From: a virus
Virus record (IMG/VR): IMGVR_UViG_3300025889_000212
Coordinates: 1-44,656 of that record
Reading direction: 5' to 3' (one strand)
Length of the DNA: 44,656 nucleotides
Positions within the stretch are counted from its first letter, which is position 1, and every line of letters begins with the position of its first letter. Shown here one piece after another: positions 32,795 to 40,600 of this stretch. The notes beneath the pieces were generated by a model. The model searched no databases. It saw only the letters and a list, made by a program, of their open reading frames with translations, and was not told where the DNA came from. The translations under genes were made by a program, and so were the position numbers.

Positions 32795-33324
32795 TAAAAC
32801 TGCTCCGATGGCGGAAATTCAGGCTCAAACGGAGGGCCTTGACCACTTTCCGTATATACATATGTAAAGGAGAATGGGAAGTAGAAATCAGCGGATGCTG
32901 CCAAAGAATCCGTAACTGTAACTTTAACCTCGCCAATCTTAGAGTCATTCCGCCCGACAGTTGTAGAAGCCGTAATTACAAACGTACTATTGTTAACTGA
33001 TAATGTTAGAGCAGGGCCGTCAACAACCACTGCAGTTACTGTGTATGGGCCAGTTCCACCAGAGGCGGCGTAGGTGATGGTATCACTCTGCGTATCCGTC
33101 AATGGACAGGAGCCGCTAGGATTATCGCAAGCTAGCGTGTCCTCAAAGCTGGAAGTGGTCGGATTTAGCAAGATAACACTACCGCCACCGCTAGGATAAA
33201 TGTCTACCCACGCACTTCCGTTCCAGCGTTTAGCAATGGTTAGATTTACCCATGAGGAGCCATTCCAGCGCTTTTTTATAGTATGGTCAACCCAAGCTGA
33301 CCCATTCCAGCGTTTACCTGCCAT
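32794..33324 (-). CDS. Tail/fibre-like protein with RWNGSxWV repeats, 176 aa
   Basis: The first 50 residues are three tandem copies of K-RWNGS(A/S)WV separated by about 16 residues, followed by YPSGGG and a beta-rich domain resembling an Ig-like fold (TVTAVVVDGPALTLSVNNS). Such repeats occur in phage surface proteins. It lies between the terminase genes; it may be a head or tail decoration protein. Confidence 0.7.
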   Translation of the reverse strand: MAGKRWNGSAWVDHTIKKRWNGSSWVNLTIAKRWNGSAWVDIYPSGGGSVILLNPTTSSFEDTLACDNPSGSCPLTDTQSDTITYAASGGTGPYTVTAVVVDGPALTLSVNNSTFVITASTTVGRNDSKIGEVKVTVTDSLAASADFYFPFSFTYVYTESGQGPPFEPEFPPSEQF

Positions 33325-33327
33325 AAA

Positions 33328-33804
33328 TCACCAGAACCACAAATTAGAACGTCCTGCAACAATTACTCCGGAAGCAGGTTCGCCAGCCTGAACCCAGATG
33401 TAGGGGTCGTCTTCTAGGGCATCGAGCCTAGTATCCAATGCCGCAAGGTCACTCACCAAGTCAGTCACATCGGATTTGACGTGCGTGTGTGCAGCTGGCG
33501 TAAATGTAGTGGGTTTTTCTGTAATGCTCGACCATGTGTGCACGTGATTCTCAGGTGTGTACAGGTTAAGCGTTCCAAGAGCAAGCAACTGTCCGTATGT
33601 AACAGGCTCATTGTTAGAACCAGCTGTCGGAAGGTTCAGAATGCGATTGCCATTCATGTCCAAAGCAGCAGACATCGAGTTAGGAGCCAAGCCATTTCTC
33701 GACAGCGTATTCTCCATAGCAGTTTCAATCGCGGTGAAGTTGGCATTGAGCAGGTCAACTGTGAAGCTACCGCTTGACAAATCATTTAATGTAAGTTTAG
33801 CCAT
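33328..33804 (-). CDS. Small fibre-like protein with tail-fibre N-terminal module, 158 aa
   Basis: The N-terminal 60 residues (FTAIETAMENTLSRNGLAPN...ALDMNGNRILNLP) share the LSRxxxxPNxMxxALDMxG pattern with the start of the giant fibre gene at 37636-42666. The middle has His-rich fibre motifs (ENHVHTW, AAHTHVKSDVTDL). It may attach to the same site on the particle or form a second small spike. Confidence 0.7.
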   Translation of the reverse strand: MAKLTLNDLSSGSFTVDLLNANFTAIETAMENTLSRNGLAPNSMSAALDMNGNRILNLPTAGSNNEPVTYGQLLALGTLNLYTPENHVHTWSSITEKPTTFTPAAHTHVKSDVTDLVSDLAALDTRLDALEDDPYIWVQAGEPASGVIVAGRSNLWFW

Positions 33805-34312
33805 TGCTATTTCCTTTTACAAGCGACAGGATTCGTGCGCTTTCTTCTTTGGTTTCTGTATCAATCATAGCCGCTTTCTTCAAAGCGCCCTCCCTATCGG
33901 CCTTACTCGGACGGCCCTTACCTGTTCCGTATTCCTTGTTTGCCATATACTTTGCAGCATTGTAATTGCCGTCTTCCGCAAGCTTCTGAATGTGTTTCAA
34001 GTGGCGAGCTGTAAGCTTCAGCTCTAACTCTTCTCTCCACGCTTCAATCTCTTTGCGAAGGTCGGCATTTCCACAAATCTTCTTCCAGTGATTCCATCCA
34101 GCCAGATGTGCGTCGGCAAAGGCGTACTCTGTTACGTCTTCCATTTCCAGATACAGGCGCTTCAGGCTTGTGTATGTCTTACCCTTGTACAGCTTGTCTA
34201 CGTCATCAAATGTGAAGAAGGCTTCTGGGTCATAGGCTGTCTCTAGAAATAGGCTCTGGGTTTTATATCTACCCATGCTATCCAGAAAGTCACTGCGTTG
34301 CTTCGTAGTCAT
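33797..34312 (-). CDS. terS: Terminase small subunit-like protein, 171 aa
   Basis: DNA-recognition subunit of packaging. The central helices (HWKKICGNADLRKEIEAWRE) and the AAKYMANKEYGTGKGRPSKA segment are typical of podovirus small terminases, the GRPSKA stretch especially. It overlaps the spanin gene by 16-23 nt and the fibre-like gene by 8 nt. Confidence 0.8.
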   Translation of the reverse strand: MTTKQRSDFLDSMGRYKTQSLFLETAYDPEAFFTFDDVDKLYKGKTYTSLKRLYLEMEDVTEYAFADAHLAGWNHWKKICGNADLRKEIEAWREELELKLTARHLKHIQKLAEDGNYNAAKYMANKEYGTGKGRPSKADREGALKKAAMIDTETKEESARILSLVKGNSNG

Positions 34313-34784
34313 TCTTAATTAGTCCTTGACAGGCTGCGAGCTGCCGCACGATTGCGTCTGCTCTTGTGGCTTCTCGAATAAGAAATTGCACATCCTCTCC
34401 AAGAAGTCCGGCTTCTGTTCCTCCATTATCTCCGCTGGCGGGACAGGCTTGCTGAACGAAACGGGCTTTGAGGCGCAGCCTACCAGACTGCCAATCAGCA
34501 ATAACTTTATCGCGTTTTTCATACTCTTTATTCCTCTCAGTAATAAACTGCTTTGCTTGTTCATTGTACTTCTGTTCAAGCTTCCTACGAGCCTCTTCAG
34601 CAAGTGCGCGTTCTGTGGCAAGCTCAATTGCTGCCTCTGCCTCTGCGTCTTGGTATCCTTCGTCATAGCGCTTGTGTCCGTAGTACAGAATGCCTAAAAG
34701 TAACGCAATGCTAATCCAAACCTTTAGTGGAACCTTTTTAATCAGCTCCCAAAGCTCTAAAAAGAAATGTATAACTAGAGGCAT
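34290..34784 (-). CDS. Rz: i-spanin (Rz-like), 164 aa
   Basis: Inner-membrane spanin that helps disrupt the outer membrane. A membrane segment lies at about residues 22-37 (WISIALLLGILYYG), followed by a long charged coiled coil (EEARRKLEQKYNEQAKQFITE). The C-terminal third faces the periplasm. The Rz1 gene is completely nested in another frame. Follows the endolysin gene. Confidence 0.88.
   Translation of the reverse strand: MPLVIHFFLELWELIKKVPLKVWISIALLLGILYYGHKRYDEGYQDAEAEAAIELATERALAEEARRKLEQKYNEQAKQFITERNKEYEKRDKVIADWQSGRLRLKARFVQQACPASGDNGGTEAGLLGEDVQFLIREATRADAIVRQLAACQGLIKNDYEATQ
34319..34522 (-). CDS. Rz1: o-spanin (Rz1-like lipoprotein), 67 aa, nested in Rz
   Basis: Lies entirely within the Rz gene in a different frame on the same strand. 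The N-terminus is a lipoprotein signal: MKNAIKLLLIGS then lipobox LVGC with the lipidated C16. A short Pro-rich tail follows (KPVSFSKPVPPAE). ATG 34522 has GAGG upstream. It works with Rz to fuse outer and inner membranes. Confidence 0.85.
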   Translation of the reverse strand: MKNAIKLLLIGSLVGCASKPVSFSKPVPPAEIMEEQKPDFLERMCNFLFEKPQEQTQSCGSSQPVKD

Positions 34785-35155
34785 TATTTACTCAGCTCGA
34801 AATGAGGGCCATCAATGAACGACTTCCAATCTCCACCCCAGACAATCTTGATGCCGAGCTTGGTAGCCACCTTTTTAATATGTGTAGCAACAGCTTTATA
34901 GTATTTCAGTTCCCACGTAATCTTTCCATCTACAAACACGGCAATGTCAATAGCGTCGCCAGTTAGATGCCTAGACTTCATGGTGCGGCTCTTACCTGTA
35001 GCAACCAGAACCTTCTGCTCCTCAACCGTGCGCAATCCGCAGGTTATGCTGAAGTCGTAAGGGCTGTCTACAATCGCGGCCTTAGCCAGTTGTTGCATAG
35101 GCTCTTTAACGCCAGCTAGCCTCTCAAGGCTTTTCTTTCCGAACTTCCACGCCAT
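34784..35155 (-). CDS. Endolysin, peptidase M15 type (L-Ala-D-Glu/VanY-like), 123 aa
   Basis: Cleaves peptide cross-links of peptidoglycan at lysis. Zinc ligands of the family are visible: H63 and D70 in SRHLTGDAID and H118 in GPHFEL. GLRTVEEQ at 40-47 and WGGDWKSF at 106-113 complete the pattern. No signal peptide, so it needs a holin. Overlaps the upstream membrane gene by 32 nt. Confidence 0.92.
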   Translation of the reverse strand: MAWKFGKKSLERLAGVKEPMQQLAKAAIVDSPYDFSITCGLRTVEEQKVLVATGKSRTMKSRHLTGDAIDIAVFVDGKITWELKYYKAVATHIKKVATKLGIKIVWGGDWKSFIDGPHFELSK

Positions 35156-35360
35156 CTTGTTCCTCCTTGCTAATCCACATCATCGCTACGGGGCCAACAG
35201 TGATGACACGCAGTACAATGTTTAAGGCAGCTAACACAGACACTGCGTATTCCCATCCGCCAAACAGGGCAAGAATGCCCTGCCTGACATCATCCCACTG
35301 CATTACTGCAATGGCAAGAATGTTAAATGTCAGCGTCTTCCAGCCTTTCATAAACTTCAT
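35124..35360 (-). CDS. Putative holin or lysis membrane protein, 78 aa
   Basis: Hydrophobic segments at about 10-20 (FNILAIAVM) and 38-62 (YAVSVLAALNIVLRVITVGPVAMMW) and a charged C-terminus (EEQDGVEVRKEK). ATG 35360 follows AAAGGA; the next ATG three codons in is less well placed. Location directly before the endolysin supports a holin role. Confidence 0.65.
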   Translation of the reverse strand: MKFMKGWKTLTFNILAIAVMQWDDVRQGILALFGGWEYAVSVLAALNIVLRVITVGPVAMMWISKEEQDGVEVRKEKP

Positions 35361-35361
35361 A

Positions 35362-35577
35362 TTAGTATCCTTTTAGGAAGCCAAACAACTTTAGAATAAG
35401 AACTGTTATAAACGACACTGCGCTTCCAAGGGCCACTAAGAGCTTCCACCCACCCTTTGTTTGATTAAGAGTAGCGGTAAGAGCTTCTACGGCAACTGTC
35501 AGTTTCTCTACACGGTCTTCCAGCTTATCTACTGTAGCCTGTAAATATCCAAATTCTTGTGGAGGGATGTCGTTCAC
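35362..35577 (-). CDS. XhlA-like membrane protein, 71 aa (possible holin partner)
   Basis: GTG start at 35577 behind AAAGGA. A coiled-coil N-terminus (VDKLEDRVEKLTVAVEAL) precedes one C-terminal membrane span (VALGSAVSFITVLILKLFGF), the layout of XhlA/hemolysin-type lysis proteins. It precedes the holin-like gene by 1 nt. Confidence 0.65.
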   Translation of the reverse strand: MNDIPPQEFGYLQATVDKLEDRVEKLTVAVEALTATLNQTKGGWKLLVALGSAVSFITVLILKLFGFLKGY

Positions 35578-35599
35578 TTCAATTCCTTTTGCTTATAAG

Positions 35600-36610
35600 T
35601 TATGTAATTACGCCTTGTGAACGGGCATACAGAGTTACCGTTCCTGAGCTTACTGTTACGCCATCTTTCCTAATGGCAACTGTACCACTGTCTGTTACGG
35701 TTTGACCTTCAGTAGATGAAATACCCTGTGCGCTGATAAAGAAGTAGACCTCGCCAGTATCTGCCAAAGAGTATGTTCCGTTAGTCACTACGCTAAATCC
35801 ACTAAGCACAACATCGTATGTGCCAGATGGTGCAGTTTCAGACGGAACTACCCAGTCGTAATAAGCGTATTCTTTAGGGTCGCCCAGAGCAAGAGCCTGC
35901 CCGACCACAATCTTTCCTGCCGTAATTGGGTGTGTCCTGCCATAAATGTAGAAGTCTGATACAGCTTCATCTGTCCACGGAGTGCGCACCTCAGAAGGAA
36001 TAGTACCGAAATTAGTGACAAACGGATTAGCCGACACATTAACTGCCGAAGTAATTGTCATATCAATTCCATTCGGAAGTTCTACGCTGTTATTGATATA
36101 ACTGACAATAATGTTCGGCACAGTAGTTGCGCTACTTGCTGTTGCAGTCTTAACCAGACGAAGCCATACGCCAGAAGCCAAACTATATTCTGTACCTTGA
36201 ACAATAGTCGCCCATGTAGAGCCACCATTTGTGCTGACCTCAATGCTACTAAAGGCAGGCTCAACACCTGCTAGACCAAACTTGATTTTTGGGGTAACTA
36301 AAGCACCGACATTGGTGTTCCATCGAGTCCATGCAAGAGATGTGGTTGCGCCATCAAAGTCCATGTAACCATTTGCTAGGAACTTGACATAGGTAGTGTT
36401 GGTGGTCGAGCCACCAGACGGGTTGCTTGTGGTTTTTGAGATAACGACAGGGGTTACATCGTACACAAAGCCATCATCACCACTACTACCGCCACCACCG
36501 CCAGTGCCCGTGGGGAATATCTTAGTGTTACCAATCCACACCTCTTTAATAGGGGTGCTACCCTTATAGAGCTCCTTAATCAAGTTACTGCCGTTTAATA
36601 TCTGACCCAT
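35600..36610 (-). CDS. Tail/surface protein, 336 aa
   Basis: N-terminal 35 residues have short repeats of the type LNGSN...LYKGSTPIKEVWIGNTK, then a poly-Gly/Ser linker and a beta-rich, Ser/Thr/Val-rich body. This looks like a particle-surface or fibre-accessory protein. No catalytic motif. It lies between the lysis genes and the fibre locus. Confidence 0.65.
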   Translation of the reverse strand: MGQILNGSNLIKELYKGSTPIKEVWIGNTKIFPTGTGGGGGSSGDDGFVYDVTPVVISKTTSNPSGGSTTNTTYVKFLANGYMDFDGATTSLAWTRWNTNVGALVTPKIKFGLAGVEPAFSSIEVSTNGGSTWATIVQGTEYSLASGVWLRLVKTATASSATTVPNIIVSYINNSVELPNGIDMTITSAVNVSANPFVTNFGTIPSEVRTPWTDEAVSDFYIYGRTHPITAGKIVVGQALALGDPKEYAYYDWVVPSETAPSGTYDVVLSGFSVVTNGTYSLADTGEVYFFISAQGISSTEGQTVTDSGTVAIRKDGVTVSSGTVTLYARSQGVIT

Positions 36611-36619
36611 GTTAAGTCC

Positions 36620-37228
36620 TTATGGTGGTTCGCCAACATTGCTGTGGGCTATTAATGTTAATACATTTGTGCTTGTTGTGCTTACTACTACGGAATCTAC
36701 TAACCGCCTGACCTCTGCCTTTACAGTAATAGTCCTTGTCAGGTTTACGCCATTATCTGCGGTAGCCGTCAAGCTAATCTCAGCATTTAATTGTTGCCAT
36801 GTATCAAAAGTACCAACTATATCGCTAGAACCTGAACCGCTTGTGGTGTCCGACATCTTGGTAAATCTAGCCTGATACACACTTCTTGGTGTTCCCGTAA
36901 TCCAGTCCTTTGTGAAGTCTGAAGTATTTCCTGTGCCGACCATGTCGCCACTTGTATTTACCTCAAGACTGACTGTTGACGGAAACGCATTATACTCATT
37001 GTTTCGCGCTGTCCCTGCCGTTACGGTTGCCACATAGCTTTCAACAATCTCTGCACCATGAAAGTTGGACAGGGCTATCGTTCCGCTAGTCGGCACATTA
37101 GGCACGGTGTCCGTAGTAAGGACAAGAGAACCGCCCTTGTAATACTCAGACAGCGAGTGTGGCGTAGAACCGCCGAACATCTGCGCTACCTGAAGTACGC
37201 TTATTGTGCCACTACTCGGCAGAGCCAT
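36620..37228 (-). CDS. Tail-associated protein, 202 aa
   Basis: The N-terminus LPSSGTISVLQVAQMFGG...SLSEYYKGG...VPTSGTIALSNFHGA matches a repeat common in phage tail and baseplate accessory proteins (SSGxIS...SLSEYY...SGTIxLxxFxG). The remainder is beta-rich. It overlaps the next-upstream gene by 17 nt. Confidence 0.7.
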   Translation of the reverse strand: MALPSSGTISVLQVAQMFGGSTPHSLSEYYKGGSLVLTTDTVPNVPTSGTIALSNFHGAEIVESYVATVTAGTARNNEYNAFPSTVSLEVNTSGDMVGTGNTSDFTKDWITGTPRSVYQARFTKMSDTTSGSGSSDIVGTFDTWQQLNAEISLTATADNGVNLTRTITVKAEVRRLVDSVVVSTTSTNVLTLIAHSNVGEPP

Positions 37229-37634
37229 CGGCTTCTACCGCTTCAGTCGTTATAGGGGCTTCGGTAGTTTCAGGGGCTTCTGGCTCTACAACGGGCTCAG
37301 CCCACGGGAAGTCAGTAGCCTGCACATCCTTGACTTGGCTCTTTACAGATTCAATCTGGGCAAGGATTTTCTGCTCTACATGGTCTTTATAGCCACCGAC
37401 CACCTCGGTTTGAATCCATCCAATCACCGTGTCTTGGTCTAAGTCTTGGTACGGCACAAAGTTGTGAAAATCTACATTCTCTAGCTTGAACGGAGTCGCA
37501 CCGCTAAAAGTTCCAGAGTTGCCATCCTCATCCGTACCAGTAAGTTCCCATCGAGTGCCGATAACGACATCCTGCGCTGACTCGGTGTTGCCTTTCTTGA
37601 GTCCAGTTAGTTTCCATTCGTAAGTGAGTGCCAT
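37212..37634 (-). CDS. Hypothetical tail-fibre accessory protein, 140 aa
   Basis: I start it at ATG 37634, 1 nt after the fibre stop; a longer version extends into the fibre gene. Beta-rich N-terminus (MALTYEWKLTGLKKGN), a helix, then a Pro/Glu/Thr-rich acidic tail (EPEAPETTEAP). It may be a fibre chaperone or cap; function unknown. Confidence 0.65.
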   Translation of the reverse strand: MALTYEWKLTGLKKGNTESAQDVVIGTRWELTGTDEDGNSGTFSGATPFKLENVDFHNFVPYQDLDQDTVIGWIQTEVVGGYKDHVEQKILAQIESVKSQVKDVQATDFPWAEPVVEPEAPETTEAPITTEAVEADGSAE

Positions 37635-37635
37635 G

Positions 37636-40600
37636 TTAGTTACCTTTAAGTTGTTCAATGGTTAATTTAAGTTCGTTGATTTGACCTTGTTGCTCTTTGA
37701 CTGCTTCAATCAGCAGGGCGATGGTTGCGTTATAGTCCACAGCCTTCACCTTGCCATTATCAAACACCGCTTCTGGAAGCACCTGCTCAATCTCTTGCGC
37801 GATAACACCTGCGTACTTGCGCTCCTTGTCCTCTAAGTCGGTACGGGTGTAGGTGACACCACGGATTTGATTCAGCTTGCCAATCGCGCCTTCGATGCTT
37901 TCGACATTATCCTTGACCCGAATATCGGAATAGGCCGTGACATTGCCAGTAGCAACTAGATTGCCTGAACCATTAATTGTTAGTTTTTCAGTTCCGTCAA
38001 CATTAAAAGAAATAATGTTTGAACTTCCATTAACAATCATTCTGTTACTGGCATTTGCGCCGTATACGGCTGAAGTTGAAGCTCCTTGACCAAAGCTCAT
38101 AATCGGCGCACTTGATGCGTTATACACTACAAAGTTGTCATCACTTTGAAGTAAAAAAGAAGCACTAGCAGTGTTTGCCACATTTCTGAACAATAATGAT
38201 TTGTTGTTAGGAAGCTGAATAGCACCTGCGACATTTAGGGCAGTGCCTGTATTGCTTGGGTCTACATAAAAAGCCGTGTTGTTTACATCATAGTAAATTG
38301 GTGCTTGGACTGATTCTCCTGCATAAAATGAACCGCTATCTGTAAATACAAATGGCACAGCGTTATAAGCACTATTTATTATCTCTAGATGCCCAGTAGA
38401 GCCAATCCGAAAGTGTTTTGCAGGATTTGTTGCGCCTGCCGATGAGTTATACAATCTGAACGTACCGCCAAACCCACCGCCAACTGCATTGATAATACGA
38501 ACTTCGCCACCAACATCCAGTGCAAATGATGTATCAGGCACACGAGCAATACCGACACTTCCGTTACTGGCAATACGCATCCTTTCGGAATTGCCTGCGT
38601 AAAACTCCATGCCATTATTGTTGTATCCCGTTGTCGAGCCACGCAGGGCTATTGCAGCACCACCAGTATTAAATGCAGTTCCTGCCGACAAACCAAGAGA
38701 AAGCGCAGTATTTGCAGAAGTTTTTAGATTAGACGCAACAACATCGCCTGCCACCACCATAGAAGTGCCACTATTAGCAGGGTCTAGGTAGTATGCTGAG
38801 TTATCGTTGTCATAGTATATGGATGCAAACATCGGCCCATAAGTAATGATATTCCCATACGGGTCAAAAACCATTCTGTCTGATGCACCATTATTCCTAA
38901 GAACAAGATTGCCAGTAGATGTGCAAGCAATCGTGCTATTCCAACTGCCCTGACTTTCAAGAGCAATAACAGCCGTACCAGATGATGCTTCGCTAACTAC
39001 AAGCTTTCCAAGTGACGCTGTTGCGCCTGCGCCGACAAGCACCTTGCCAGAGCCGTTAATACGCATACGCTCTGAACCATTACCTACCCATCTTTGGGTG
39101 GCAGTACCGTTAACTTCATAGGTTAGAAGATTTCCTGATTCATGTTTAACCGTTAAGGTTGACTGCGTATTATCAGTAAGCAACAAAGATGGACTATTGG
39201 CAGGAGAAGCAACAACTAATCTTGCCAATGTCGGGCTAGTAGTACCAATACCTAGATTGCCAGAGCTATCAATACGCATACGCTCTGTTGGTGTGTCACG
39301 GTTGCCACCATTAAATGTAATGCTACCACTGGAACGGTTGTACCGCAGGCTGAACGCGCCATCAGTTGCGCCCGAATAACCACCAAGTCCAAGTATGCTG
39401 ACAGCACCAGTAGAATAAAGCCATCCACCATCGGTACTGCTATTTGCAGACACCAATCGGAAGGTTGGACTTGTAGTACCAATACCTACATTACCGCCTA
39501 AAGGTTGCAAACTCAAACTTCTAAATCCAACACCACTTTCTACTGACTGCACCCAACTATACATGGTGGAAGTAGAATCAACACCCATAGCTAATCGTTT
39601 AGCTGTTGTGTTGCCAGTAATCGCAAATGTTCCAAGTTCGCCTGAAGCAAGTGATGAGCCACTAATGGTTAGCTTGTTGATTGGACTTGTAGTACCAATA
39701 CCTACATTACCTGCCACCACCATAGATGTCCCTGTGTCAGCAGGGTTTAGGTAATATGCTGTGTTGTTGTAATCATAGAATACAGGCGCACGAATATCGC
39801 CATATGCAGTTAAAGAGCCACTATCATTCAAATCCATCAAGGTAGTGTCGTTTGCACCACCTGCCAAGCCAGTATCGTTTCTACGCCAGTACCAGTTATA
39901 TGCGCCTGTTTTCTTGTAGTAGGCGATGTGGTCAGAAGCGTGATAGAAGTATTGAAATCCACCATCTGAAAAAATGGGATTAGAACTTAAAGTCTTGACG
40001 CCTCCAACAGTCTGATTACCAGTAGTATATACGCCGTTGGTTACAGTTCCTGCGTTACCTGAAACAGAGCCACTAATCGTACTGGAAAATGTCTTAGTAC
40101 CGCCAATGGTCTGATTGCCCGAAGTCGTTACGGCGTCAGTAATCCCGTAGCCTGCCACAGTAGTCGGCGTGTTAGAGATGTCATCCCAGTCAACGCCAAT
40201 ACCACCGCCTGTGGTCTTAAAGTAAATCGTGTTAGGGTCTGTTCCTGTTCCATCAACTTGAACATGGTAGCCATCTACAGTGTTGGCATCACCAACAGAC
40301 AATGCTGTTTGCGCAACATTTTCCCATACATTTAATGTAGAGTTGTATCGAAGAACATTATTACCAGCTATGCCATTAATTTTTACATTGTGGAGTTCGT
40401 CAATCTCATAACCATTGTCTACTTTGACAAAGATTTTACCGTGATTGGCGTGAGCATAAACAACGAAGCCGACAATGACAGTGTGAGTAGGTGCTTGTGG
40501 CTTAACTTTAGTTAGTCCACCTGCAACAGTTCCCGATAGGTACAGCAAATCGCCATCAGCCCATGTCTCGCCCTGAAGCGAGCCAGTGGTGTTGATGTTG

